Assembly: GCF_032302195.1 (NCBI RefSeq)
Contig: NZ_CP135275.1
Coordinates: 5,648,001 to 5,712,000, forward strand
DNA length: 64,000 bases
Direction: 5' to 3'
Source: Paenibacillus sp. MMS20-IR301
GTDB taxonomy: Bacteria > Bacillota > Bacilli > Paenibacillales > Paenibacillaceae
Positions 1 through 9,387 of this stretch are shown here, piece after piece. The position numbers were made by a program, and so were the translations under genes. Each line of letters begins with the position of its first letter. The first letter of the stretch is position 1. The notes under the pieces were generated by a model that saw nothing but the letters and a program-made list of their open reading frames with translations, made no database searches and was not told the origin of the DNA.

Positions 1-1242
1 TTCTCCGATATGCTGAATATTAGTGTGAATTTTGCTAAAAAGTGACGCATACTGATTGATAATATTAATCTCTGGAATTATAATGCGATGTACATTAAAC
101 AAACTATTTAAATCCAGATTTTTAATCCCAGTCGTTCCATTCTCATATTGAAACAATAGATCATCTTTATACATACAATTAAGATAGCTATATAAAAACT
201 CTTGGAATCTTGGCTGTGATTTTATAACCCGACAAAAATTTGTGCAAATTAAAGGATGATCAAATTTATCGATAACTTCATTAGTGATGAATGCAGTTCT
301 GCCTGTTGACTGTGTTGGACTCCCACCTGAAACTTCAACGATTATGTCACCAGCAACTAAGGATTTCTTTTCAGCATTTTTTAGCAAAATAAACCGTTGC
401 GGAACTTTACCAGTAGATCCTTTTGCGATTTCAGGAATATCTGCTCCGCGGACACAAGATACTTCTTTAATAAAGTTGCCTACCGGACTATCTTTCCCCC
501 AATCTCCACCTGAAGTTTCTAAGATTATTTCTTGGAAGTTCCCGACCTTCCAGCCCTTAGGAATCAACCCCAATTCACTTTTCTCAAACGCACCACCGCT
601 GGACTTATACGGTTCTCCGTTTTCGTTCGGAAACTCAAAGTCTACAAACCACCGTTTGAAAAGGGCCTGGGCCATTTCTTCAAGGTTTTTGTTGATGGCG
701 TTGTTGAGTTCAATTTTTTTGTCTAGAGAGCAAAGAGTTTTGCTAATTCTATTTTGCTCTCCTAAATCCGGAACCAGAAGTTCAAACTCTTCGATCATCC
801 CCTTTGTTAGGGCTGCTCGAGTCCCCCCCGTTTGGGCAAGTGAAAGCATGAAATTCTGCATTAGCTCATTTGTTAAAAATGACTTCAAAAAAAAGGGATC
901 CAGTTTTGATTTGTCTACTCGTATAATTGCGACATGTTGATTTACTCTTGCAGGTAATATTTCATTAGGGACAATACAGCAACGACAAACAGAGTCCCCA
1001 GTGATATTTAAAAGAACATCGTCCTGTTGAACATCAACATTATTCAGTTTCTTTGCTTGTTCATCATCAATATAAGCAAGACCATTATACAAGAAAGTAT
1101 GGTTATAAATATTTTGACTTCGAATCAAGCTAATACCGGAAGTTTTATAATTTTCTTTCCCACCAGATGGAGTTGCACCACTTCCGATTTTAATGCACAG
1201 GTCCTTTAACTTTTTTTTCTCCCAACTTGTTTCAGAAATCAA
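1..1242 (-). CDS. hsdS: Type I restriction-modification specificity subunit HsdS (3' end outside window)
   Basis: The minus strand is open from about 1242 to the window edge with no stop. It encodes a two-domain S subunit: a first target-recognition domain starting [19 protein letters not shown], a conserved helical spacer ([18 protein letters not shown]), then a second recognition domain beginning after IPKGWKVG. S subunits set DNA target specificity and bridge two HsdM subunits. The start is probably a TTG at 1242 that overlaps the end of hsdM, with a G-rich ribosome site just upstream, so translation is likely coupled. It is the third gene of the minus-strand set after the methylase-S fusion and hsdM. 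The C-terminal conserved repeat, and any hsdR, would lie beyond position 1. Confidence 0.9.
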   Translation of the reverse strand, partial: MISETSWEKKKLKDLCIKIGSGATPSGGKENYKTSGISLIRSQNIYNHTFLYNGLAYIDDEQAKKLNNVDVQQDDVLLNITGDSVCRCCIVPNEILPARVNQHVAIIRVDKSKLDPFFLKSFLTNELMQNFMLSLAQTGGTRAALTKGMIEEFELLVPDLGEQNRISKTLCSLDKKIELNNAINKNLEEMAQALFKRWFVDFEFPNENGEPYKSSGGAFEKSELGLIPKGWKVGNFQEIILETSGGDWGKDSPVGNFIKEVSCVRGADIPEIAKGSTGKVPQRFILLKNAEKKSLVAGDIIVEVSGGSPTQSTGRTAFITNEVIDKFDHPLICTNFCRVIKSQPRFQEFLYSYLNCMYKDDLLFQYENGTTGIKNLDLNSLFNVHRIIIPEINIINQYASLFSKIHTNIQHIGE

Positions 1243-2755
1243 ACCCAATCCCCCCAAACTGCTTGCGAATTTCATCTTCCAAGTGTTTGGACTTGGAGAA
1301 TTGCTCTGCTAATTCTGTCGTCAGCCGAACCATTTTATCCTCAAATGGCTCGCTATCTTCCTCGATATCTTCGATTCCCACATACCGACCAGGTGTTAAA
1401 ATATATTCGTGTTCTTGGACTTCTGCAAGCTTCGTGGCTTTGCAGAAACCTTTAACATCCTCGTATTCTCCCGCATCAGCCTGACCACGCCAAGCATGAT
1501 AAGTATCAGCAATTTTCTTGATATCCTCGGTATTTAACTCTTTATGAGTTCTATCCGACATCTGTCCCATTTTACGAGCATCGACAAACAAGATTTCGCC
1601 GCGGCGGTCGCGTAGCCCCTTAGGAGCTTTGTTCTTGGCCATAAACCACAAACAAACCGGAATTTGCGTCGAATAAAACAACTGCCCTGGCAAAGTGACG
1701 ATACAATCGACCAAATCCTCATTAACTAGCTTACTACGAATCTCTAATTCAGCAGTAGTACTCGTGGACATCGAACCATTGGCGAGTACAAAACCAGCTA
1801 CACCACTCGGAGCAAGTTTGTTCACCATGTGCTGAATCCAAGCATAGTTTGCATTCCCAGCAGGCGGAGTTCCATAGGCCCAGCGAGCATCGTCAGTCAG
1901 TCTAGCCCCGCCCCAGTCACTGATATTAAACGGAGGATTCGCTAATATGTAATCCGCCTTTAAGTTTTTATGCAAGTCATTATGAAACGTATCTGCATGA
2001 TGCTCACCCAGGTTGCTATCGAGTCCGCGAATCGCTAAGTTCATCTTGCACAATTTCCAAGTCGTCGGATTTGACTCCTGGCCATATACTGCAATATCCC
2101 CAAGCTTACCCTGGTGTTCCTCTACAAACTTCTCACTTTGAACGAACATCCCACCAGAACCACAGCACGGATCATAAACACGGCCTTTGAAAGGTTCGAT
2201 CATTGCTACCAGAAGCTGAACAACACTATTTGGGGTGTAGAACTCGCCACCGTTCTTGCCTTCTGCGCTGGCGAACTTGCTGAGGAAATATTCATATACC
2301 CGGCCGAGTACGTCTATAGAACGACTTGCTTCATCACCGACTTTGAATGAGAACAAGTCAATAACTTCTCCAAGCCGCGTTTTATCGAGTGCCGGTCTTG
2401 CATAATCCTTTGGCAACACACCTTTGAGTGAGGGATTTTCTTTTTCGATATCGATCATAGCTTGGTCGATGATTTGCCCAATTTCCGGTTTCTTGGCGCT
2501 ACTCTTAATATTATTCCAGCGCGCATTCTTTGGTACCCAGAAGATATTTGCCGCTATGTATTCATCCCGATCTTCTGGATCTGCATAGGGTTCATTTTTA
2601 AGTGCCTCGAATTTCTCTTCAAATGCATCGGATACATATTTCAGGAACAGCAAGCCAAGCGCGACATGCTTGTATTCTGCGGAATCCATACTCCCGCGCA
2701 GCTTATCCGCCATGCTCCATAATTTTTCTTCAAATCCTATATTAGCTGTTGCCAT
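1232..2755 (-). CDS. hsdM: Type I DNA adenine methyltransferase HsdM
   Basis: N6-adenine methylase subunit of a type I system, 507 aa from the chosen start. An N-terminal helical HsdM domain ([17 protein letters not shown]) is followed by the class I methylase fold with SAM motif DPCCGSGGM and catalytic motif NPPF, so the active site looks complete. The reading frame extends upstream to a GTG at 2785. I prefer the ATG at 2755 because a strong GAGGAGG ribosome site lies 8 nt upstream of it and overlaps the end of the preceding gene. It is tightly coupled to the gene upstream and to hsdS downstream. It should methylate the sequence chosen by HsdS. Whether a matching HsdR exists cannot be seen here. 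Confidence 0.95.
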   Translation of the reverse strand: MATANIGFEEKLWSMADKLRGSMDSAEYKHVALGLLFLKYVSDAFEEKFEALKNEPYADPEDRDEYIAANIFWVPKNARWNNIKSSAKKPEIGQIIDQAMIDIEKENPSLKGVLPKDYARPALDKTRLGEVIDLFSFKVGDEASRSIDVLGRVYEYFLSKFASAEGKNGGEFYTPNSVVQLLVAMIEPFKGRVYDPCCGSGGMFVQSEKFVEEHQGKLGDIAVYGQESNPTTWKLCKMNLAIRGLDSNLGEHHADTFHNDLHKNLKADYILANPPFNISDWGGARLTDDARWAYGTPPAGNANYAWIQHMVNKLAPSGVAGFVLANGSMSTSTTAELEIRSKLVNEDLVDCIVTLPGQLFYSTQIPVCLWFMAKNKAPKGLRDRRGEILFVDARKMGQMSDRTHKELNTEDIKKIADTYHAWRGQADAGEYEDVKGFCKATKLAEVQEHEYILTPGRYVGIEDIEEDSEPFEDKMVRLTTELAEQFSKSKHLEDEIRKQFGGIGFDF

Positions 2756-2771
2756 GTTTTCTTGGTCCTCC

Positions 2772-4358
2772 TCAGTATAATTCACCGTAAAGTTGATTTT
2801 TCACTTGCTCCCAACGGGTTGTTGCCTCTTGGACAATTGTTTTATATCGCTGTTTCTCTTGAGTGTATCGATTAATCCGATCTATCTGTTTCTCCTTTGT
2901 GAGAAGAGGGATTTCGATTTCGGCCACATCTGCAGGATTCAAATTCATGACGGTTGTCCCGCGTTGAAGTCCTTTAATCAGCGTAGATCCCACGGGACTC
3001 TCTAGAAATATCTTTGCATACTGACTCAGTATGGTTGATTTAAACCGAATAACGATAATATTCGCAGAAGCGATGATGGTCCCTTCAGACTCCGGGAATA
3101 CTGCCAGTTTGTTTACTGTTCCCCGGCAGGTCATCACGAGATCACCCGAGAGGATTTCGTAACGTCTAACCTTCCTCTCTTCCTCGTCAATCGTTTCCAG
3201 TTCATCAAGAATCACTTCGCCGTCATCTAAATTGGAGATGTTAAGTACTCTAATGGTTCCTGATTTTAAATTTTGCTTTAAAATAGACTTCCCCCGGAAG
3301 ATCTCTGCGACATCCCGAAGTTTCACCTTAGGAACAGTAGCTTGCTGGAACACGTGTAACAATTCGTGATCTTCTTCCAGCAGCATGTCGATTCGCCAAT
3401 TCTCCAGCTGTAGAAACTGCTCGACATGAATGGTGATTTCCCGCTCACTAACTAGCGCCATCTTTTGGAGTTGTAATCGTCCTAGAAGTACTTCTTTTGT
3501 TGGCTTGTTTCCAAATTCGACTTGATAGGTCTTCATGGAAGTAAAGGGACGAAACAACCCATCTGGAAGCAAATTAATATTACAGACAGGGATTAATTCA
3601 TTCGTTTGCTTGCGCCAAGTTGCGATGCTCCCCGATTGAAACATCATCCGTGCGGGGAAAGTTACACTAATTCTTCCACCGTCTTGTAAGAGCGGAATAA
3701 GATGATTAACTGCCACGCCCTCCGAATCCCGAATCGTCACTTCGTCATCTTCGTCCATTTTCATTCCGAAATTCGGAATGGCTAATATGGCTTCGAATTT
3801 TTCAGTTAGCGGCAACGGATGATATATAGATCCTTGAATGACATTGACATTAGGATAAGGTTCAAAGTATACCTTCAGAAGTTTTGCGAAAATATAGTTT
3901 TCTGTCAGCAGCGTTAACCTGAACGGCTGCTTGAAACTCTGTGTGTCCACTAACCCTCGAATATATTTCTCTGTCTCCGTAATGAGAAGGGATTGGTAAT
4001 GATGATGATCACACATAGTTACAAACCTATCCATGATACCAGAATGGACGATGATTCCTCCCGTAACACGATCTTGCTGTAAGGTCTGCAGGGCATATTC
4101 CAACAAGTCGATATCCTTTCCAGCTTGATAAAGTTTGTTGAATAAATCCTGATCTCCTGGGAAATGTCCCAATTCTCTCGCGCCTACATGTTCCTTCATC
4201 CATCGAAACAATACTTCCGATTCTAGAAGCGTTTGATTAGCTACTTTCTGTTGTTCTAACGCCTTTCTAGTCTGAGTAACTCTTACAGCTTCCCGAAGCA
4301 ATTGATCCCGGGAGCTAATATCATGAAGTAAACAAATATTCCAGAACGATTCGATCAA
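2772..4358 (-). CDS. Degenerate N6-methylase fused to a type I specificity (TRD) domain
   Basis: About 528 aa. The N-terminal two thirds resemble an HsdM-like methylase fold, but the expected SAM motif is not recognisable and the NPPF catalytic motif is replaced by IPNFG, so it is probably not a working methylase. The C-terminal ~180 residues are a type I target-recognition domain ([15 protein letters not shown] to the end) with a trailing coiled-coil-like helix ([19 protein letters not shown]). The frame opens as an ATG at 4439 inside a palindrome. The better start is TTG 4358, preceded by AGAGGGTGAT. The gene overlaps the hsdM leader, so the two are co-transcribed. Its role is unclear: it may be an accessory DNA-recognition subunit that brings the divergent helicase to specific sites. 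Confidence 0.75.
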   Translation of the reverse strand: MIESFWNICLLHDISSRDQLLREAVRVTQTRKALEQQKVANQTLLESEVLFRWMKEHVGARELGHFPGDQDLFNKLYQAGKDIDLLEYALQTLQQDRVTGGIIVHSGIMDRFVTMCDHHHYQSLLITETEKYIRGLVDTQSFKQPFRLTLLTENYIFAKLLKVYFEPYPNVNVIQGSIYHPLPLTEKFEAILAIPNFGMKMDEDDEVTIRDSEGVAVNHLIPLLQDGGRISVTFPARMMFQSGSIATWRKQTNELIPVCNINLLPDGLFRPFTSMKTYQVEFGNKPTKEVLLGRLQLQKMALVSEREITIHVEQFLQLENWRIDMLLEEDHELLHVFQQATVPKVKLRDVAEIFRGKSILKQNLKSGTIRVLNISNLDDGEVILDELETIDEEERKVRRYEILSGDLVMTCRGTVNKLAVFPESEGTIIASANIIVIRFKSTILSQYAKIFLESPVGSTLIKGLQRGTTVMNLNPADVAEIEIPLLTKEKQIDRINRYTQEKQRYKTIVQEATTRWEQVKNQLYGELY

Positions 4359-4391
4359 TTTATCACCCTCTAGCCCTAGGAACTTACACCT

Positions 4392-4449
4392 AAATAATAC
4401 CATGCAAACATTTAGTATTGCAATACTAAATGTTTGCATGGTATTATTT
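4392..4449. promoter_or_regulatory. 58-bp perfect palindrome forming a symmetric divergent promoter
   Basis: Every base from 4392 to 4449 pairs about a centre between 4420 and 4421, giving 29-bp arms with no loop. At the centre is TTGCAA (4418-4423), which is its own complement and can act as a -35 for both strands. A TATTAT lies 18 bp away on each side (4442-4447 on plus; 4399-4394 on minus). Identical outward promoters would thus drive the methylase-S gene leftward and the helicase rightward. The elements are read directly. Promoter activity is inferred. Confidence 0.6.
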
Positions 4450-4868
4450 GTTTCTCTTGGTTATCCTTTTCGTGAAAGTTGGTACTCAGTGCGTGGGATT
4501 AATGTTTACCAAGATCAAGGTTTTTATCAAATCGATTAGAGGCTTATCTTATCAAGCTCCTGTATCCCAACCTAAGTCACGTATTTCGCCTTTCGCATTC
4601 TCATGAACTTAATAAATCCGAATCAATTACTAATACCAAAGCTTTACTGAGCTTATGTTTTAGAGAATGTAGGACGCATAAATCCAAGCTTGCTCTATTG
4701 TAATAGAAGCGGACTATGAAGCGATCAGGATTTGCACTAGAGAGCGCCGGGAATAGGGAAGACATTTTACCGTATACAAAATTCCTATGCGGGAGAAGAC
4801 AGTACTGCAAGCTGCAAAGAGACACGCGATTCCAATCTTACAACACTAGAAGGAAAGGGAATGATGAG
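4450..4868 (+). other. Long untranslated leader or spacer before the helicase gene
   Basis: About 420 bases between the palindromic promoter and the helicase start hold no gene I can support. The helicase frame stays open upstream to 4716, but those 51 codons lack a ribosome site and look non-coding. If the palindrome drives the helicase, this is an unusually long 5' leader. No riboswitch or terminator fold was recognised. Confidence 0.4.
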
Positions 4869-7496
4869 ATGGTAGTTCAATTGGAGCAGAGAGATGTGTT
4901 AGTGTTACCCCAGACCATTGATATCAATGTTTTGCAATATGCTGTTGTAAAGAAATTCGAAACCCATGATGTGCTGTATATTTATGATGATGTAGGGACG
5001 GGTAAAACGATCCAGGCAGGCTTGATCATCTCTTCCTTACTACAAAAGAAATATCAGCAGACGCTGAACATCCTTATCATTACTTCCAATAATGTTGTTG
5101 GCCAATTCTATAGTGAGCTATCAGAAAAGTTTAATCTCGAACCTACTATAGATGTAGAGGCTGCTCCTGCCACGGGCAGTCAACTAATCAAAATTATTAA
5201 TAATCATAACTCAAATATAGCCAAGCAAATAGAGCTCCAAAATAAAAGAAAAGGGTTTAAATGGGATTTAATAATAGTGGATGAAGCGCACTTGTTTATT
5301 AATGGTGATGCGAAAAGAACAGCGGTTTTAGCGAAGCTTAAAGCAAAAAAGGTAGTATTTATGACTGCGACTCCTGTAAGAAATGATTTCAATAACATTA
5401 AGATTTATCCCCGCCTGGCTGCCAGCATCCTTAACCTTCCTCCAGACTCAACGGATGCTTATCGCTTAGAAGGAAAGTATAACGAATCCACCTTTTCCAT
5501 TGAAAATGACAGTCATCTGCCGCAAATACTTGCCTTGGATATTGATTCTCCGGTATCGAGAAATTTCAAAGAGGTCATGGATATAACCAGTGCGAAGAAG
5601 GAAACTCATCCGCTTCTTGAGCCTAAGAAAAGAAAGGTGGATATCTGGAGATATAGAGATAAACGATCAAAAATGGAAGATTTAAAAGCATTATTAATAA
5701 ATATTTTAAGAGACGAGAATGAACCTGAGAGCAGATTTGTGATTTTTTGCAGATATAAGGAAAGTGTAAAGGATGTGGAACAAGCATTCGCTGGAACGGA
5801 GCTTAAATCCGTTGTATTAACGGGAGACACCGATATTTCATACCGGAAGCGGCAGTTTAACAATCTTAATAAAACCCTCCAAGAAAACACAGCAGCCAGC
5901 GCAGCCGATAAGCTCCCGGAGGTAGTAATTATAACCTCTGGCATAGGAGAAGTAGGGTTGAATTTGCCGGGCTATAATTATGCAGTTAATTATGATATAC
6001 CGGTCTCTTCCGCGATTGTGGAGCAGCGGTTTGGCAGAATTGACCGTTACACCAATCACTTCGATGAAATCCACAATGTATTCCTGTTGCCTGATGAGAA
6101 TATAAGCGATACCAATGCGCTCAACTTCATTGCCTGTATGGGGAATTATAAATATGATGTAACGCCTGCCATTCCGGCTATGAATGTTATTCTAACAGAT
6201 GAGGTTCTGAGGGAATTAGCAGAGCGAAGACAGCTGCAGCAGGATTGTCTTCAAGATGCTATGAAATGTCTGGATACACGGGAACCGAACTTTATGAATG
6301 AATTAACCAAGATGTACAGACTATTTATCGACTATAACCGCCGGCTTACAGACATTTATCAGTATTTTATAGAAGAAGAAATCGGAAAATATAATTTCTT
6401 TAATACAGACTCGAATGATCAATATCTGACTGATCTAATCTACGAATCCTTTTGTAGAATGGATAGTGAGCTAACACTTGAGCAGTTTTATTCTATAATC
6501 CATAGACTTCTTAATGAAACAATGAGAAAGAACAAAGACCGAGATTTCAATATCCCTGAGTCAGGCAAGGTCTTCTATAAGACGGTTGATCTGGAATTAC
6601 ATAATAATAACCTTAAGTATCGGACCCTGGACTATCACAGATTTGCTGATATCGAGGCTTGCTCCCCTGTTGAAATTGCTGGACATATCATGAATAGCCA
6701 GATATATCTTAAGTTGGAGCAAGAGTGTAAGCAGGTAAGGATTACCCAAAAGAATCTGGATAGTTTTATGTGTGAGTTGAATCTATGGTGTGAAAAGATG
6801 TTTGAATCTGGTCTACCACTTCTGGCTTCATCATTGCGGAACAACAAATGGAGGGCACTCGTAGAAAAAATGCTGGACAAATATAACCTGGAATTTGAGG
6901 TTGAATATGTGGTGGCAAGAATTTTTAATCATATTCCCTACGGAAGACTGGTCAAGAAATTCACGGAACATGTGAATAGGATGCTTTGTCTTAGTAGGCA
7001 AGATGGGGAGTTGGCGTGGAATTGCATTAGAGGGCTATATATTTATGATGAAAATAATCCGTCCTATTTCTATGTTGGAGGCATCAAAGTTGAATTCTTC
7101 AGCGAGAAAGAGTTAAGTCCCTATCGGGAAAGATGGATTCCTCGCTTATTTTATATGACCTATACTAGAAAAAATAATAAGTATTCGGTAGAGGCCTCAC
7201 CATGGTTGAAACTGCTACATCTGGTATGCCGAGAGTGGGATTTGGATTTTAATCCAGGATATTCATCGTTAAATAAATTGTTAACCAACAATAATTATGA
7301 CCCAAGAACCTTTTCGCAGTTTAGCCTACTATTTTTCATTCGAGAAAACGGAGAGTTTTACTGCTCGCATCCATTTAACTCTGGAATCAAGACGTATCTT
7401 AAGTCCCTTAATTACAACTTAGTTGAATCTAACGATGTAACCGATTTATCCTCACCAATCTATCGCATTATTAAAAGTTCGCTAAATATATCATAA
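4869..7496 (+). CDS. SNF2-like DEAH helicase/ATPase, defence-associated
   Basis: 875 aa from the ATG at 4869, which has a purine-rich site (AGGAAAGGGA) upstream. Superfamily 2 motifs are complete: Walker A GTGKT at residues 43-47, DEAH at 138-141, TATP at 166-169, and motif VI QRFGRIDR at 386-393 after SGIGEVGLNLPG. The C-terminal ~480 residues are helix-rich and unrecognised. I see no nuclease motif, and the protein is not a standard HsdR. It is transcribed away from the methylase-S/hsdM/hsdS genes from a shared palindromic promoter, so it probably belongs to the same defence locus, in the manner of the helicases of DISARM-type systems. That functional link is inferred from position. Confidence 0.8.
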   Translation: MVVQLEQRDVLVLPQTIDINVLQYAVVKKFETHDVLYIYDDVGTGKTIQAGLIISSLLQKKYQQTLNILIITSNNVVGQFYSELSEKFNLEPTIDVEAAPATGSQLIKIINNHNSNIAKQIELQNKRKGFKWDLIIVDEAHLFINGDAKRTAVLAKLKAKKVVFMTATPVRNDFNNIKIYPRLAASILNLPPDSTDAYRLEGKYNESTFSIENDSHLPQILALDIDSPVSRNFKEVMDITSAKKETHPLLEPKKRKVDIWRYRDKRSKMEDLKALLINILRDENEPESRFVIFCRYKESVKDVEQAFAGTELKSVVLTGDTDISYRKRQFNNLNKTLQENTAASAADKLPEVVIITSGIGEVGLNLPGYNYAVNYDIPVSSAIVEQRFGRIDRYTNHFDEIHNVFLLPDENISDTNALNFIACMGNYKYDVTPAIPAMNVILTDEVLRELAERRQLQQDCLQDAMKCLDTREPNFMNELTKMYRLFIDYNRRLTDIYQYFIEEEIGKYNFFNTDSNDQYLTDLIYESFCRMDSELTLEQFYSIIHRLLNETMRKNKDRDFNIPESGKVFYKTVDLELHNNNLKYRTLDYHRFADIEACSPVEIAGHIMNSQIYLKLEQECKQVRITQKNLDSFMCELNLWCEKMFESGLPLLASSLRNNKWRALVEKMLDKYNLEFEVEYVVARIFNHIPYGRLVKKFTEHVNRMLCLSRQDGELAWNCIRGLYIYDENNPSYFYVGGIKVEFFSEKELSPYRERWIPRLFYMTYTRKNNKYSVEASPWLKLLHLVCREWDLDFNPGYSSLNKLLTNNNYDPRTFSQFSLLFFIRENGEFYCSHPFNSGIKTYLKSLNYNLVESNDVTDLSSPIYRIIKSSLNIS

Positions 7497-7520
7497 CTTT
7501 GTCCAAAAGGAGCACCCCTT

Positions 7521-7741
7521 ATGATCCAACTCGATCTCATCTCCGATATTCATCTGGACTTTTGGCTTAGCGTAAGGGGCCGGATCAAGAAGATAATCTG
7601 CAGGAAATTGACCTATTGATGGAAAGACTGCTCCCTCAGGAGATTTCGCATGTGCTTGTAATTGCCGGGGATCTGGGACATCGCAATAAACAAAATAATG
7701 ATATGCTGCACTTTTATGGAGAGGTCAACCCAAGAACATGA
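7521..7741 (+). pseudogene. Calcineurin-like metallophosphoesterase, truncated and frameshifted
   Basis: A good ribosome site (AAAAGGAG) precedes an ATG encoding MIQLDLISDIHLDFW, the first metal-binding motif of a metallophosphoesterase. The frame then runs into a stop. After a one-base shift near 7580 it continues as EIDLLMERLLPQEISHVLVIAGDLGHRN, containing the second metal motif GDLGHRN. It stops at about 7741, so roughly two thirds of the family length is missing. It is a remnant and not expected to be active. Confidence 0.75.
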
Positions 7742-7763
7742 CCTACCTTTAAAAAGGCAAACG

Positions 7764-8051
7764 CTATATTATTTCCTTTAACTTCTTAAGAAAATATGGA
7801 CTAAACACATTCTTATCTATGGCGTCTTCGAACAACGTCAATAGTTCATCTTCGCTAAGATCTAGGGGTCTTGGAATCATTCGATCGTTGCCATTCTCCG
7901 TTTTTTTGTAATATGCAAATCTGATTTCATCATTACCAGATGATTTGACCCTGATTGTTTCAAGCGCGGAGATGGCATCACCATTATCTACTCTTCCTTG
8001 TCCCAAAAGATCGCAATACTTCGTGCTTTTAAGAATTTCTTTATTTCCCAT
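7764..8051 (-). CDS. Small conserved hypothetical protein
   Basis: A 95-aa acidic protein with an ATG start and a GGGGG ribosome site 9 nt upstream. The C-terminal half (RMIPRPLDLSEDELLTLFED, then AIDKNVFSPYFLKKLKEII) has the look of a small helical domain seen in mobile-element accessory proteins. I cannot name the family. It lies downstream of the excisionase-like gene on the same strand with a 256-base gap, so it may be separately transcribed. No membrane segment or signal is visible. Confidence 0.6.
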   Translation of the reverse strand: MGNKEILKSTKYCDLLGQGRVDNGDAISALETIRVKSSGNDEIRFAYYKKTENGNDRMIPRPLDLSEDELLTLFEDAIDKNVFSPYFLKKLKEII

Positions 8052-8307
8052 GTAAGGATAACCCCCAATAAGGTTTACTTCATCTTTAATAGCGGAGTTT
8101 ACAATTACTAAAGATATTATACAAGATAATAGGGGTTAGATACGAGAATATGTGTCGATTCTTAAAACCAACCGATATCGGTAACCAAGTGCTATTCAAA
8201 GCGCCCTTAGCGTACCCTAATTTCTTTTATAAACATAAATCTCGAAGTCCTAAACCGTTAAACCACTAATGGTGTTCTCCTTTCCCATAAGGATGTCTCC
8301 AATCATT

Positions 8308-8802
8308 TTAGTTTAGACGCTGAGCCTTAGTATATTCACTTTCAACTTCATCAAGTGCAAGAATAAGAGCATGGTATCGTCGTTGTGCATACATCCTTCG
8401 TATCTCTAAATCCTGGGGCCTATCTTTATAGTACAGACTCTTAGTAGCAGTCTCTTCAAATACCTCATCTAAATGCTTTTTTATGTCCGCTTCTTGGATC
8501 TCTAAAACAGTCTGAATAAATCGAATGGTTTCACCTGATAGATGTATCTCATATCTGGTACCAACTAGCCCTTGTTCAGCATCTCCCCTTTTTGTTGACA
8601 ACGGAGTAAGTAATGGCCCTCTAGGAGTGATATTCGCTGCGCCCATCCAATCCCTTAGAACATCTTCATGGCAGAAAACTCGGTTCCCTACTTTGATATG
8701 TGGAACCTGAACCATTCTTACCATCTCATAAATCTTCCCCGTAGATACACCCAGTATCTCCGACACTTCCTTCACAGTTAGTGTTACCTTCTTCATATTC
8801 AT
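8308..8802 (-). CDS. Excisionase-type helix-turn-helix DNA-binding protein
   Basis: 164 aa. Residues 5-55 form a MerR/excisionase-like winged helix-turn-helix (LTVKEVSEILGVSTGKIYEM, then VPHIKVGNRVFCHEDVLRDW). The C-terminal ~90 residues are charged and helical (LEIQEADIKKHLDEVFEE, then YAQRRYHALILALDEVESEY) and may mediate oligomerisation. A ribosome site (AAAGGATGG) supports the ATG at 8802. Such proteins control excision or transcription in integrated elements. The long C-terminal extension makes a plain excisionase less likely than a regulator. Target and partner are unknown. Confidence 0.7.
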   Translation of the reverse strand: MNMKKVTLTVKEVSEILGVSTGKIYEMVRMVQVPHIKVGNRVFCHEDVLRDWMGAANITPRGPLLTPLSTKRGDAEQGLVGTRYEIHLSGETIRFIQTVLEIQEADIKKHLDEVFEETATKSLYYKDRPQDLEIRRMYAQRRYHALILALDEVESEYTKAQRLN

Positions 8803-8887
8803 ACAAATCCATCCTTTCGAAAGAATCTTTCATCCCTCATTTGCTGAGCGGAATTCTCTACTTTTTATATACATTTCAATACCTATA

Positions 8888-8915
8888 ACAAAAGCTCTCT
8901 ACAATAAGAGAGCTT
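8888..8915 (-). terminator. Rho-independent terminator of the surface-protein operon
   Basis: The inverted repeat GCTCTCT/AGAGAGC with a short loop is followed on the minus strand by TTTTGTT. It sits just downstream of the gene ending at 8968. Confidence 0.7.
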
Positions 8916-8967
8916 CAGCATCATCAACACTATTGCTACCGCATATCAACCACTTTAAAAAACCAAA

Positions 8968-9363
8968 TCATTCACTATATTTTTTAACACCATCTGGACT
9001 TGTGAAAATTAGACTAATCATATCTCTGTGCTTATCTCCATTCGCGATTGAAAATTTTGTACTTAGGCGACCACCCTCATCTCTTGTATTGTATGTCAAT
9101 CCAACAACTTTATATTTTCGGTTTTGACCAAATGGATATTTGTAAGTGCATGAGGAAAAGAAGTCATTATTGAGTACTTTAATCTGGTCCATGGAGATGA
9201 TGTGCTGCAGATCCACCACTTCAAACAGACAATACTCAGGGGATTTAGCTGAGATATACCTTTCGTTATCATGGAGAAACGGGGTATCCACTTCCAGAAT
9301 GAATTGCTCACCTTCTTCGTTCTCAATAACCATTGTATCGACGGTGCTGATTATTCTTTCCAT
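8968..9363 (-). CDS. Hypothetical protein, last gene of surface operon
   Basis: 131 aa, no family recognised. It is acidic in its N-terminal half and rich in beta-type sequence (TMVIENEEGEQFILEVDTPF, then FGQNRKYKVVGLTYNTRDEG), with no signal peptide or membrane segment. It begins 24 bases after the SLH/transglutaminase gene and is followed by a terminator, so it is the last member of a four-gene minus-strand operon. A purine-rich site (GGGAGG) lies about 13 nt before the ATG. Function unknown; its position suggests a link with the exported transglutaminase-like protein. Confidence 0.65.
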   Translation of the reverse strand: MERIISTVDTMVIENEEGEQFILEVDTPFLHDNERYISAKSPEYCLFEVVDLQHIISMDQIKVLNNDFFSSCTYKYPFGQNRKYKVVGLTYNTRDEGGRLSTKFSIANGDKHRDMISLIFTSPDGVKKYSE

Positions 9364-9387
9364 TCTCTTTTATAGCCTCCCTTTACT

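Noticed and set aside
284..940. 218-codon plus-strand frame in the hsdS region
   Set aside because: The opposite strand encodes a clear HsdS with two recognition domains throughout this stretch.
4503..4607. 34-codon plus-strand frame in the helicase leader
   Set aside because: No ribosome site and no recognisable feature.
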